Part shown: one piece after another, positions 5,828 through 14,616 of the stretch
How positions within the stretch are numbered: position 1 is the stretch's first letter
Layout: each line of letters begins with the position of its first letter
Assembly: GCA_020848015.1 (NCBI GenBank)
Contig: JADLBA010000169.1
Coordinates: 1 to 19,438 of the forward strand
From: Crocinitomicaceae bacterium
GTDB taxonomy: Bacteria; Bacteroidota; Bacteroidia; Flavobacteriales_D; Sanyastnellaceae
Reading direction: 5' to 3'
Length of the DNA: 19,438 nt
Program-made: the position numbers and the translations under genes
Notes under the pieces: model-generated
Told to the model about the DNA's origin: nothing
The model's database searches: none
The model's input: only the letters and a program-made list of their open reading frames with translations

Positions 5828-8254
5828 ATGCTAAGGCTCGTTGCTATCCTGACTGTGTTGATTTCTCTCTGGTTTCCGTCTGCTATGATGGGGCAAAGCA
5901 GATTTACCATTAGCGGAGAAGTGCGGGATGCCACAACCGGCGAATCACTGATTGGCGCACTTGTAGGCGTGAAAGACCGGAGCAAAGGTGTTGCTACCAA
6001 TGTTTACGGGTTCTTTTCACTCACCCTGCCAAGCGGAGATTATTCTATCACGGCTACTTTGGTGGGGTACGAAACTGATGTCCGCACCATTGTGTTGAAT
6101 GCCGACCAGCGAATAGTTATTGAATTGAAGCCAAAAGTTTACGAGCAAAAAACGATCGTGATCGAGGCTGAGGGCAAGACCAATACTGAAAGCACTGATA
6201 TAGGTAAGATCGAACTGGAGGTGGAACAGATAAAGAAACTTCCTGTTCTGCTGGGAGAGATAGATATTCTAAAAACCATTTCATTGCTTCCTGGCGTTCA
6301 GAGTGCCGGAGAAGGAAATGCAGGTTTTTACGTGCGAGGCGGCGGAATTGACCAGAATCTGATATTGCTCGACAATTCAGTGGTCTATAATGCATCACAC
6401 TTATTCGGCTTCTTTTCTGTGTTCAATGCTGATGCGGTAAAAAATCTTGAACTGACAAAAGGGGGAGTGCCTGCTAATTACGGTGGGCGACTGGCATCTG
6501 TTCTCGATATCAATTTGAAAGAGGGCAATGCAAAGGATTACAATGGAGCAGGTGGTATTGGAACAGTTGCTTCACGCTTTACGGTGGAGGGGCCAATAAA
6601 AAAAGATACTTCATCCTTTATTATTTCTGGGCGCCGCACATATATAGATGCACTTGTCAAACCATTTATCAAACCGGAAAGCAATTTCAGCGGATCAGGC
6701 TATTATTTCTATGATTTAAATGCCAAATTCAATTATCGTATTTCCAGGCGCGATCAACTTTTTATCAGTGGGTATTTTGGCAGGGATGTCTTTAGTTTCA
6801 GCAGTGCCAGTGCCGGGTTTAAAACACATATTCCGTGGGGGAATGCCACTGCAACATTGCGCTGGAACAGAGTGGTAAACGAACGGCTTTTTATGAATAC
6901 ACTTCTAACATTCACCGACTACAAGTTCGAGTTCAAGGCAGCGCAGGAGAGCTTTACCTTTGGATTAAAGAGTGGTATTCGCGATTACGGGGCAAAAGTT
7001 CAGTGGAGTTATTACCCTGACTACAGGCACAACATTAAGTTTGGATTTGATTACACATTTCACGATTTCACTCCAAACAATACTTATGCGAGCAGTGGTG
7101 ACACGCAATTTGATCTCGGTCCACGGGTGCACTTGTATTCACACGAGGCGGCGCTGTATGCGATGGATGAGTTTGATCTGACCGAGGATTTTCGCATTAG
7201 TGCAGGAATCAGGCTGTCTCATTTTATTCACGTAGGTCCATTTGACAGATATATTCCAAAAGAAGAGACCAGTCTTTTTGGCCAGCCTGCTGAGCCGGAG
7301 ATTATTCATTATGAAAAGGGGAAAAAAATAAAAAGTTACACAGGGCCAGAGCCGAGGCTCAGTATGCGTTATACACTGGACAAAAACTCCAGCATCAAAC
7401 TGGGTTATATGCGCAACTACCAGTACATACATCTCACCAGTCTTTCGCCATCATCCCTGCCCACCGACGTATGGCTCCCGAGTACGGACGTAATGCGACC
7501 ACAGAAAGGATGGCAGTTGAGTCTTGGCTATTTCAGGAATTTTGACAACGATCAGTGGGAGAGTAGTGTAGAAATATACTACAAGGATATGCAAAACGTT
7601 TCGGAATACAGAGAAGGGGCACAGCCGCAGCAAACCGTCAAGGACAACATTGATAACCTTCTTGTGTTTGGCCGGGGATACAGCTATGGAGCAGAGTTTT
7701 TTCTCAAAAGGAGAATTGGAAAACTCAATGGATGGGCCGGATACACATGGTCAAAAACCGAACGGGTATTCGATGAGATCAATGATGGAAATCCTTATCC
7801 GGCACGCTGGGACAGGAGGCACGATGTGAGTTTTGTTGCTAACTACCAGTTGAGTAAAAGAGTTGAATTTGGTTTTGTATTCGTTTACGGTACAGGCAAT
7901 GCCATCACCCTTCCACTCGAAAGATATTTCATCGAAGGAAGAGTAGTAGATATTTATGGTGCAAGAAACAGTTTCCGTATGGCTCCCTACCATCGTGCAG
8001 ATATTTCCTGCACAATTCATCAGAAAACGGTGAAGAGAAAGAAAGATAAGATTAGTGGAGAAATCATTGAGCGCCCGAAAAGGTTCAAGAGCAATTGGAA
8101 TTTTTCTGTTTACAATCTTTACAACCGGAAGAATCCGTACTTTATTTATTTTGGAACAAATGGGCAGCTAACCAACGGAACTTTGCAGGTCAGGGCTTAT
8201 CAGGTCAGTCTCTTCCCTGTTCTTCCAAGTATTACATGGAATTTTGAATTCTGA
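5828..8254 (+). CDS. TonB-dependent outer-membrane receptor with carboxypeptidase-regulatory-like domain
   Basis: The 808-residue product begins with a signal peptide (LRLVAILTVLISLWFPSA, cut near residue 22). A CarboxypepD_reg-like beta domain follows (about 25-105: FTISGEVRDATTGESLIGA, GVATNVYGFFSLTLPSGDYSI). The plug is at about 137-235, with LLGEIDILKTISLLPGVQ, GFYVRGGGIDQNLILLDN and GGVPANYGGRLASVLDI. A 22-strand-type barrel ends in the aromatic residue of SITWNFEF. Such receptors import substrates using TonB energy. The substrate is unknown; no SusD partner is present, which argues against a glycan SusCD pair. The frame is open from an ATG at 5729, but the ATG at 5828 puts the signal peptide at the N-terminus. 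The gene is divergent from the ECF sigma operon, and I see no N-terminal STN signalling domain. Confidence 0.9.
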   Translation: MLRLVAILTVLISLWFPSAMMGQSRFTISGEVRDATTGESLIGALVGVKDRSKGVATNVYGFFSLTLPSGDYSITATLVGYETDVRTIVLNADQRIVIELKPKVYEQKTIVIEAEGKTNTESTDIGKIELEVEQIKKLPVLLGEIDILKTISLLPGVQSAGEGNAGFYVRGGGIDQNLILLDNSVVYNASHLFGFFSVFNADAVKNLELTKGGVPANYGGRLASVLDINLKEGNAKDYNGAGGIGTVASRFTVEGPIKKDTSSFIISGRRTYIDALVKPFIKPESNFSGSGYYFYDLNAKFNYRISRRDQLFISGYFGRDVFSFSSASAGFKTHIPWGNATATLRWNRVVNERLFMNTLLTFTDYKFEFKAAQESFTFGLKSGIRDYGAKVQWSYYPDYRHNIKFGFDYTFHDFTPNNTYASSGDTQFDLGPRVHLYSHEAALYAMDEFDLTEDFRISAGIRLSHFIHVGPFDRYIPKEETSLFGQPAEPEIIHYEKGKKIKSYTGPEPRLSMRYTLDKNSSIKLGYMRNYQYIHLTSLSPSSLPTDVWLPSTDVMRPQKGWQLSLGYFRNFDNDQWESSVEIYYKDMQNVSEYREGAQPQQTVKDNIDNLLVFGRGYSYGAEFFLKRRIGKLNGWAGYTWSKTERVFDEINDGNPYPARWDRRHDVSFVANYQLSKRVEFGFVFVYGTGNAITLPLERYFIEGRVVDIYGARNSFRMAPYHRADISCTIHQKTVKRKKDKISGEIIERPKRFKSNWNFSVYNLYNRKNPYFIYFGTNGQLTNGTLQVRAYQVSLFPVLPSITWNFEF

Positions 8255-8275
8255 CGTTTTTCATATTTATCGCGA

Positions 8276-10135
8276 TTGAAAAATCTGCAACACCTCAACA
8301 AGTATTTCTGGAAATACCGCGGCAGGATGGTATTGGGACTGCTATTTATCACCTTAGCCAATATCTTCAATGTTTATGCACCGGTATTAGTGGGTGAAGG
8401 CATTGATTTTCTCGTGCAGGCTGTTTCTGCGAAAGAAAAACTGATGTCATCAACATCAACTCTGGTGAGTGTACCTCCCAGCCTGAGAGAAGGTGCATCT
8501 TGGCTCGGTCATACATTCAATTCAATTGAACTGACGGGGGAAAATTTTTCCTCCTCAGTCGTAAAGATCGCATTGATGCTCGCAGTCGGCTACTTTGTAT
8601 TTCATATTTTTAAAGGTATCTTTCTGTTTTACCAGCGCCAGACCATCATCGTGATTTCGAGGTATATTGAATATGATCTTAAAAACGAGATTTATGATCA
8701 GTACCAGAAGTTAGATATGGCTTTTTACAAAAGGAACAGGACAGGCGATCTGATGAACCGTATCAGTGAAGATGTAAGCCGTGTCAGGATGTATATCGGC
8801 CCGGCAGTGATGTACACGCTGAATCTGATTGTATTGGTAATCATGTGTGTCTGGATCATGCTTAAAATTGATGTGAGCCTTACATTGTTTGCCCTTTCTC
8901 CTCTTCCGTTCATGATGGTGGGCATTTATTATGTGAGCCAGATCATCAACCGCAGGACGGACAAGGTGCAGGCACAGCAATCCACACTCAGTACCATGGT
9001 ACAGGAAACCATCAGCGGCATTCGCGTATTAAAAGCCTTTGCACGGGAACCGCACTATGAGAATGAATTTTCTGATCAGGCAGAAATGTATTATCAGCGC
9101 CAGATGAAGTTAGTGAAAGCGGAAGCCCTTTTTATGCCTGTTATTGCTCTCCTCGTAGGTCTCAGCACTATCCTCACCGTTTATGCGGGTTCACTCAAAG
9201 TGGCAGAAGGCAGTATAACTACGGGAGTAATTGTACAGTTTGTATTTTATGTCAACCAACTCACCTGGCCTTTTGCCCTGATGGGATGGGTCAGCAGCCT
9301 TGTACAAAAAGCCGAGGCCAGCCAGGCAAGGATAAATGAATTTCTCCGTGCAGTGCCGGATATACAAAATCCAACAGAAGTAGATCAGCAGTTTATCGGT
9401 GAACTCAGATTTAAAAATGTAAACTTCAACTACCCAGACTCGGGTATTCACGCAATCAAAAATATTTCTTTCAGTGTTCCCCCGGGAAAAACACTCGCAA
9501 TAATTGGCAAAACAGGTAGCGGAAAATCAACTCTGGCAAATCTAATGCTGCGTATGTACGACCCCGATTCAGGAGAAATTACTATTGACGGAAAAAAACT
9601 CAACACAATCAATCTCTCTGCCTTGCGCAGCCAGACCGGGTATGTTCCACAGGACGTATTCCTCTTTTCAGATACGATCCGCAATAATATCAGCTTTGGA
9701 AAAGAAGCAAGTGAGGAGGCGATTATACAAGCTGCGCGTGATGCTGATATCCATGACAATATAGTCGCGTTTCCCAATGGTTATGATACGCTGTTAGGAG
9801 AAAGAGGAATCAATGTGAGTGGAGGGCAGAAACAACGAATTTCCATTGCACGGGCTCTCCTGAAAAATCCTGCCATTCTCTTATTAGATGATTGTCTTTC
9901 GGCGGTTGACACGCAGACGGAAGAAAACATTTTAAGATCGCTGAAGAGGGTCATGGAAAACCGTACCAGCATCATCATTGCTCACCGTATATCGAGTATC
10001 AAACACGCAGATCATATCGTTGTAATGGACAATGGAACAATTGTGGAAGAGGGCACGCACGCAGCACTTTTATCACTGAACAGGCTGTATGCCTCGATAT
10101 ACCGCAAGCAACTGATGGAAAAAAAAGGGTTGTGA
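8276..10135 (+). CDS. ABC exporter half-transporter (fused membrane and ATPase domains)
   Basis: The 619-residue protein has an exporter membrane domain with six helices (first at about 18-36, others around 97-118, 180-220, 285-308 and 316-335), then an ATPase domain. The ATPase shows Walker A GKTGSGKST (411-419), Q-loop Q459, signature VSGGQKQR (514-521), Walker B ILLLDD (534-539) and H-loop H570. The residue after the Walker B aspartate is D539 where the catalytic glutamate is usual; the same change occurs in one half of heterodimeric exporters such as BmrCD. The loop after helix 1 (about 45-95) is unusually long. The start is a TTG at 8276, because the conserved opening KNLQHLNKYFWKY needs it and the next in-frame ATG is 18 codons on. 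It sits 21 bp after the receptor gene, so co-transcription is possible. The substrate cannot be told. Confidence 0.88.
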   Translation: MKNLQHLNKYFWKYRGRMVLGLLFITLANIFNVYAPVLVGEGIDFLVQAVSAKEKLMSSTSTLVSVPPSLREGASWLGHTFNSIELTGENFSSSVVKIALMLAVGYFVFHIFKGIFLFYQRQTIIVISRYIEYDLKNEIYDQYQKLDMAFYKRNRTGDLMNRISEDVSRVRMYIGPAVMYTLNLIVLVIMCVWIMLKIDVSLTLFALSPLPFMMVGIYYVSQIINRRTDKVQAQQSTLSTMVQETISGIRVLKAFAREPHYENEFSDQAEMYYQRQMKLVKAEALFMPVIALLVGLSTILTVYAGSLKVAEGSITTGVIVQFVFYVNQLTWPFALMGWVSSLVQKAEASQARINEFLRAVPDIQNPTEVDQQFIGELRFKNVNFNYPDSGIHAIKNISFSVPPGKTLAIIGKTGSGKSTLANLMLRMYDPDSGEITIDGKKLNTINLSALRSQTGYVPQDVFLFSDTIRNNISFGKEASEEAIIQAARDADIHDNIVAFPNGYDTLLGERGINVSGGQKQRISIARALLKNPAILLLDDCLSAVDTQTEENILRSLKRVMENRTSIIIAHRISSIKHADHIVVMDNGTIVEEGTHAALLSLNRLYASIYRKQLMEKKGL

Positions 10136-10143
10136 AAAGAAGA

Positions 10144-11967
10144 TCATTCGCATATTTCACCAAAATCTGCAAGAACAATCATAAGATCAGCCACCGTCAC
10201 TGATCCATCTGCATTAATATCGGCAATACAACTCACGGTGCAACCGAGATCACCGCTGCAGAGAATGATGTCTATCACGGTGACTAACCCATCCCCATCC
10301 ACGTCGCCACAAAACTGGTTTTCTGCGCCGCCGACTATCCCATCACAATTATTATCTATTCCTTCTGAAGTGCCTGGGGCACCCGGATAAATCAACGGGT
10401 TGTTGTCATCGCAATCGTCATTCGTCATTGAGTAACCTGAAGGCAATGAACATACTTCGATCGTATTACCCTGTACTCCGGCTCCGTCTCCGTCATTATC
10501 GGGATAAGCGGTTAAAGGAGGCAGCACATTAAAATTTATAGTACGCTTGTATTCATTCCATTCCCCTGTGGCTGACAAATCGAAGGAATAATTACCGGAC
10601 AGTGAATTCAACCCGGCAATTTCAACGCCGACCGTATCGGGAGGAAACACAGATTGCGCTTCAAAGGTACATACAACGCCCTGCGGCAAGCCATTGGCCT
10701 GTAGTAATACCGGCCCTAAAAAACCTTCTGAAAGGATCACTTCAAAGTGCGCTGTATCGTCAAAACAGGTTGACTGCCCATTGCCAGAAATATGAATAAA
10801 ATTGGGTTTCAGGAGAAACATCCCCGAATACATATCAGAGACGGGTATTACGCCACTAGTGAAATAAGGGTAACTCATCCATTCGCCATAAAAGCCAAGG
10901 TTGTTATTCGTAGGATAGTGATCAAAATAAGCTATCTCATTCAGTGAAGTATCGGCTATCTCCGAGATATCAATCAATCTTAGCCCCGCAGTATAATTAC
11001 TCTGATAGGAGATATTGCCAATGATTATCTGGTTATGATCAATTGCCCCGGTAGAACCAAAGTGATTGCCCATGAAGTGAGGGGCATCAAGATCGTGAAC
11101 GTCCCAGATCATTGTTCGTGTTTTATTGAAATAGCCACTGTTCTCATCGAGTTCATCATCCATCAATAAATAATTTCCATCGGGGGTCAGCCAGCCTTGG
11201 TGACAATAAGCGCTGTTCGGATAAAAAGTGATAGAAATAGTTTCGGTATCGGTAGGATCTGTTACATCAACAATAGTCAGATTCGCAGGATTGTTTCCAT
11301 TGTAACAGAAGGCCACCGTATGTCCGGTGTAATCAGTGTCTGGTCCATTATAAACGAGCACCTGTGCTTCGTGTGTATATCCATCGAGGCTATAAGCTCC
11401 GGCGAGTACCGGGTGAAGCGGATCCTGAATATTGACAATATGAAGTCCTCCGGAAAAAGTATTGGTACCACAGGCGTACAGGAAACCGGTTTCAGGTTCA
11501 ATAGCAAGCGTATGGCATTTACCAAACCCTGAGTAGTGTGCGTCCTCGGAAAAAAGTTGCGGTGGGTTCACTATATTTCTCAGTCGGTACAGGTCGAATA
11601 CCTGCAGCCCGTGGTTGTTAGCTTCACTACTTACAAAAAGATAATGGTCATAAACCCGCAGTGTTCTCCACAGCGAATTGAAGGTCGCGGTCGGGAGCCT
11701 TCCAAGATATAATGGGTTAACAGGGTCAGTTATATCAAAAAATATGGTTCCGTTAGAAGCTCCCAGCAACACATACTCCGTTCCATCCATCGGATCTGTC
11801 CATCCCCATACTTCGTTTGTAGAGGCTGCGCCAAATACGGAAAGCGGCACCTGAGACAGCAGATCAACATTATTGCACGGATAAATTCCGGCAAATCCAT
11901 TCTCACACGGCACCTGAGAAAAAAGAAATCCTGGAAAAAAGAAAATAAAAAAAAGAACGTGTTTCAT
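10144..11967 (-). CDS. Secreted choice-of-anchor B (LVIVD-type) protein with MopE-like and dockerin-like C-terminus
   Basis: The 607-residue product has a signal peptide (KHVLFFIFFFPGFLFSQ, residues 2-18). A beta-propeller-like region of LVIVD type repeats (about 40-390) follows, with FFDITDPVNPLYLG (76-89), LHIVNIQDPLHPVLAG (175-190), LTIVDVTDP (230-238) and LRLIDISEI (329-337). A beta-sandwich-like linker lies at about 390-482. Next is a calcium-binding MopE-like block (DNDGDGAG at 490-497, NDDCDDNNPLIYPGAPGT at 516-533, IDNNCDG at 537-543). Two dockerin-like repeats close the protein (DVDGDGLVTVIDIIL from 555, DINADGSVTVADLMIVL from 583). No T9SS sorting domain follows. The start is the ATG at 11967; the open frame reaches 12042, but this ATG places the signal peptide correctly. 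The function is unknown; extracellular calcium-stabilised binding is an inference. It converges on the ABC gene with an 8-bp gap. Confidence 0.82.
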   Translation of the reverse strand: MKHVLFFIFFFPGFLFSQVPCENGFAGIYPCNNVDLLSQVPLSVFGAASTNEVWGWTDPMDGTEYVLLGASNGTIFFDITDPVNPLYLGRLPTATFNSLWRTLRVYDHYLFVSSEANNHGLQVFDLYRLRNIVNPPQLFSEDAHYSGFGKCHTLAIEPETGFLYACGTNTFSGGLHIVNIQDPLHPVLAGAYSLDGYTHEAQVLVYNGPDTDYTGHTVAFCYNGNNPANLTIVDVTDPTDTETISITFYPNSAYCHQGWLTPDGNYLLMDDELDENSGYFNKTRTMIWDVHDLDAPHFMGNHFGSTGAIDHNQIIIGNISYQSNYTAGLRLIDISEIADTSLNEIAYFDHYPTNNNLGFYGEWMSYPYFTSGVIPVSDMYSGMFLLKPNFIHISGNGQSTCFDDTAHFEVILSEGFLGPVLLQANGLPQGVVCTFEAQSVFPPDTVGVEIAGLNSLSGNYSFDLSATGEWNEYKRTINFNVLPPLTAYPDNDGDGAGVQGNTIEVCSLPSGYSMTNDDCDDNNPLIYPGAPGTSEGIDNNCDGIVGGAENQFCGDVDGDGLVTVIDIILCSGDLGCTVSCIADINADGSVTVADLMIVLADFGEICE

Positions 11968-12103
11968 GGGCAGAAATTCTACTGCAATATAATCCGTGAA
12001 TAATTTCCCTATTTGGCGTTCTTTAAATTTAATGATTGACATTTATCAAGTAGGTATGTAATAAAATGTCTAATAGATTCAAAATGGATAAGTGCCGGGA
12101 AGT

Positions 12104-13039
12104 TCAATTTTCTACCGGCAGTTTTATCTCATAGGTTCTCCGTTCCTTATTCTTCAGATATCCTTGGCGTAACCAAGGATTGTATAGCTTAAGTGTTTTA
12201 TAAGAAATACCGAATTTCTTTGAAAAAGAAGTCAGATCAGAGATGGTAGAATCAACCGTTACAACACGATATTCTATCGGTTCGTAAAGATCAGCAGCCC
12301 GCAAAAAGAATCCGTATTTATCTGCGTTGTTCACGATTTCTTTTATGGCAAGTATTCTGAAAAGATAACGGTTAGTTTCATCGTTCAGCAATAAATCCCA
12401 ATATGACCGTATCTGCTGTCGCACAGACTGCTTTTCAAGGCCGGGAATACCCATATTATAGGAGGCTGCCGCCATGGACCAACTTCCAAAGCGTTGGTAC
12501 GCGGCCAACAGATAATTGCATGCAGCAAGAGTACTTTTCTCTATGCTGTACCTTTCATCCACTTCATCATTGATTTCAAGCCCATACTCCTTTCCAGTTG
12601 CTTCGAGAAACTGCCAGAAGCCCGTTGCACCGGAAGGTGAGACTACATTGGTATATCCAGACTCGATCAGAGCCAGGTACTTAAAATCATCCGGAATTCC
12701 TTGTGCTTTCAGGATAGGTTCAATAACAGGAAACCATCTGTGCGATCTTTTTATGGTAAGAAGAGAGTTCGATTGCCAATAGGTATTTACCAGCAATTCC
12801 CTATCTAACCTTTCTCTCAGGTCAAATTGATCGAGTGGGACATTCTCTCCCGCAAATTCAATACGATCAGGGAGTGGCAGAGAAAAAACCCGGTAGTGTT
12901 GATTGATCTGCCGCGCATATTCCTCGTTTTCCTCTTTAGTAGGCTCGCTTTGTTTTACAAAACTGAATATGATCAGCACAACGAGAGCCGCTGCGGCACC
13001 CGTACATGCCGGAATCCAGAATTTTCTCCACTCTTTCAT
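12104..13039 (-). CDS. Membrane-anchored GH23 lytic transglycosylase (MltD-like)
   Basis: The 311-residue protein has one N-terminal membrane helix (about 12-28) and an SLT (GH23) domain at about 100-225. This domain has the catalytic glutamate E126 in YLALIESGY (121-129), SPSGATGFWQF (134-144) and AAASYNMG (190-197). A C-terminal region (about 258-309) reads STISDLTSFSKKFGISYKTL and resembles a single LysM repeat. Such enzymes cut the MurNAc-GlcNAc bond in the periplasm to give anhydro-muropeptides. I start it at the ATG at 13039; a TTG at 13054 would add five residues. It is the next gene after rfbC on the same strand, 106 bp away. The gap between them is A/G-rich on the plus strand and shows no clear promoter box. 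Confidence 0.88.
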   Translation of the reverse strand: MKEWRKFWIPACTGAAAALVVLIIFSFVKQSEPTKEENEEYARQINQHYRVFSLPLPDRIEFAGENVPLDQFDLRERLDRELLVNTYWQSNSLLTIKRSHRWFPVIEPILKAQGIPDDFKYLALIESGYTNVVSPSGATGFWQFLEATGKEYGLEINDEVDERYSIEKSTLAACNYLLAAYQRFGSWSMAAASYNMGIPGLEKQSVRQQIRSYWDLLLNDETNRYLFRILAIKEIVNNADKYGFFLRAADLYEPIEYRVVTVDSTISDLTSFSKKFGISYKTLKLYNPWLRQGYLKNKERRTYEIKLPVEN

Positions 13040-13145
13040 CTTACTAAGATACAAAAAGAAAAAGAACGAAAGAGAAGAAGAATGTTAAGATGTAAACGGT
13101 TGCTTTGTGTGAAATGCCGTGTGGGGGAACAACGGGTAAAGGATA

Positions 13146-13694
13146 TCACAAAAAGATTTCCTTGCAGGCTGAAAACGGTAGTGCATTTTGGTCTTTTTCA
13201 GAGACAATGGGATTCACAATTCCCCAATCAATAGAAAGTTCTGAGTCGTTCCACAGCATGGTTCTGTCGTGTTCACGGCTATAGTATTTTGAACACTTGT
13301 AGGAAAAAACTGAATGGTCTTCCAACACCAAAAATCCGTGTGCAAATCCTTCGGGAATGAATAGTTGAATTTTGTTTTCGCCACTGAGCACAATGCTAAA
13401 TGTTTTTCCGAATGTTTGTTTTGACCTTCGGAGGTCAACGACCATATCGAGAACAGATCCACTGGAAACCCTTACTAATTTTGCCTGGCTATGGGGAGGC
13501 ACTTGGAAGTGCATTCCGCGGAGCACACCTTTGGAAGACATACTTTCATTGTCCTGCACAAAGTTCACATTTTGTCCGCTTTCCAATCTGAACCGGGCCT
13601 CATTGAATATTTCAAAAAAATATCCTCTCGCATCGCTGATTACGGTAGGGTGTACCACCAGCAATTCATCAAAAGGTGTTTTTTCAATTTTCAA
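13146..13694 (-). CDS. rfbC: dTDP-4-dehydrorhamnose 3,5-epimerase
   Basis: The 182-residue cupin enzyme has full family length and motifs. PTVISDARGYFFE (16-28) is followed by VLRGMHFQVPPHSQAKLVRV (57-76) with the catalytic base H62. VDLRRSKQTFGK (86-97), FIPEGFAHGFLVL (112-124), the general-acid tyrosine region KYYS (136-139) and SEKD (165-168) complete the set. RfbC epimerises dTDP-4-keto-6-deoxyglucose in the dTDP-rhamnose pathway that feeds surface polysaccharides. The start must be the TTG at 13694 or a later codon, because an in-frame TGA lies two codons upstream; the conserved opening supports the TTG. rfbA, rfbB and rfbD are not in this window. It follows the Wza-like gene by 101 bp, suggesting a polysaccharide locus. 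Confidence 0.93.
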   Translation of the reverse strand: MKIEKTPFDELLVVHPTVISDARGYFFEIFNEARFRLESGQNVNFVQDNESMSSKGVLRGMHFQVPPHSQAKLVRVSSGSVLDMVVDLRRSKQTFGKTFSIVLSGENKIQLFIPEGFAHGFLVLEDHSVFSYKCSKYYSREHDRTMLWNDSELSIDWGIVNPIVSEKDQNALPFSACKEIFL

Positions 13695-13795
13695 TTTTCA
13701 GTGTATTAAAAGTTTTCTTGCACATAAACCAGTGTTATTGTTTCTGGAGAATGCCACAGTAATAAATTTTGGAAACTACAGAGAGGCCAAGTACG

Positions 13796-14593
13796 CTATA
13801 TGCCTTTTGTCATGAAATATAAAATAAGGAAAGTATTGAACAGCCCGATAGCCGGAGCGATAGACTGCGCAAATTCAGAAGTGATCCTTGGCACAGGTTC
13901 CACATAAATAATATCCCCGGCCTGAACAGGCAAATGGACATATTTCGCACCTTCAATCGTAGCAAGATTAATTCGATAGATCTTTTCCTGCCCGCCAAAG
14001 GTTCGAATTATCTTGACCTTAGAGGCATTTCCTCTCTCTCTGATACCACCCGCCAGCGCAATAGCTTCTATCACACTTACATTTTGGTTGCCAATATTGA
14101 TTACGCTACCGGTGCTTCCCGACCCGGAAAAAACGATGACCCTGTGATTCAGAATAGTCAACAGGCAATAGGGTTCAATTACCGTAGATTCATATTTTTT
14201 TTCGAGATAATTTTGTGCTTCAAAGAGCGTCATTCCGGCTAATTTCTGCCGACCGATCACAGGCAGTTCTACATACCCTCTTGTATCCAATACATAGTTG
14301 GTATTAGCTGCGGCACCAGGTCTCAGGCGGTCAACGGAACTTGTCAGGAAGTCGGTCAGCATATTTCCCTGATTTGAATAAAGTTGCATGGAGATCATAT
14401 CCAGCGGCGAGATTCTCCATCCGAGGTAGGAAGTATCAACCCTCATAGTATCTCTTTTGGAACTGTCAGTCTCCGAAATCATATCTATCTCATCGAACAC
14501 AAAGTCGCGATCTGTCCTGAACATCAAGTCTTTATTGATATTACAGGATCCGAGAAAAAGAGCCATCACAACCCAAAACAACAACTTGTACAT
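13796..14593 (-). CDS. Polysaccharide export outer-membrane lipoprotein (Wza/GfcE-like)
   Basis: The 265-residue protein has a lipoprotein signal ending in LGSC (lipidated C17). A Poly_export domain follows (about 58-148: WRISPLDMISMQL, TRGYVELPVIGRQKLAGMTL, EAQNYLEKKY). Next is an SLBB domain (about 150-232) containing VIVFSGSGSTGSVINIGN, VSVIEAIALAGGI and PVQAGDIIYVEPVP. A hydrophobic C-terminal helix (about 245-262) would correspond to the membrane-spanning helix of Wza. By family knowledge, the protein forms the outer-membrane channel for capsule or exopolysaccharide. It is read from a TACTTTTG box and precedes rfbC. The tyrosine-kinase/Wzc co-polymerase gene that usually follows is absent here. 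Confidence 0.9.
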   Translation of the reverse strand: MYKLLFWVVMALFLGSCNINKDLMFRTDRDFVFDEIDMISETDSSKRDTMRVDTSYLGWRISPLDMISMQLYSNQGNMLTDFLTSSVDRLRPGAAANTNYVLDTRGYVELPVIGRQKLAGMTLFEAQNYLEKKYESTVIEPYCLLTILNHRVIVFSGSGSTGSVINIGNQNVSVIEAIALAGGIRERGNASKVKIIRTFGGQEKIYRINLATIEGAKYVHLPVQAGDIIYVEPVPRITSEFAQSIAPAIGLFNTFLILYFMTKGI

Positions 14594-14616
14594 TGGAAAT
14601 AGTTAAAAAAGTGAGG

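Noticed and set aside
5701..6000. 100-codon upstream extension of the ECF sigma frame
   Set aside because: It is antisense to the start of the TonB receptor gene and adds residues not found in ECF factors; the ATG at 5700 gives the normal N-terminus.
12043..12103. Possible promoter or small gene between the transglycosylase and the choice-of-anchor B gene
   Set aside because: I found no exact TAnnTTTG box, no convincing hairpin and no coding frame.
12827..13234. 135-codon plus-strand frame across the transglycosylase/rfbC gap
   Set aside because: It overlaps two well-supported genes on the other strand, is rich in Arg and Lys from A/G-rich sequence and resembles no family I know.
13681..13700. 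Short tandem repeat of TCAATTT type at the start of rfbC
   Set aside because: Only two to three short A/T-rich copies, partly coding; too little to call a repeat element or a phase-variable tract.
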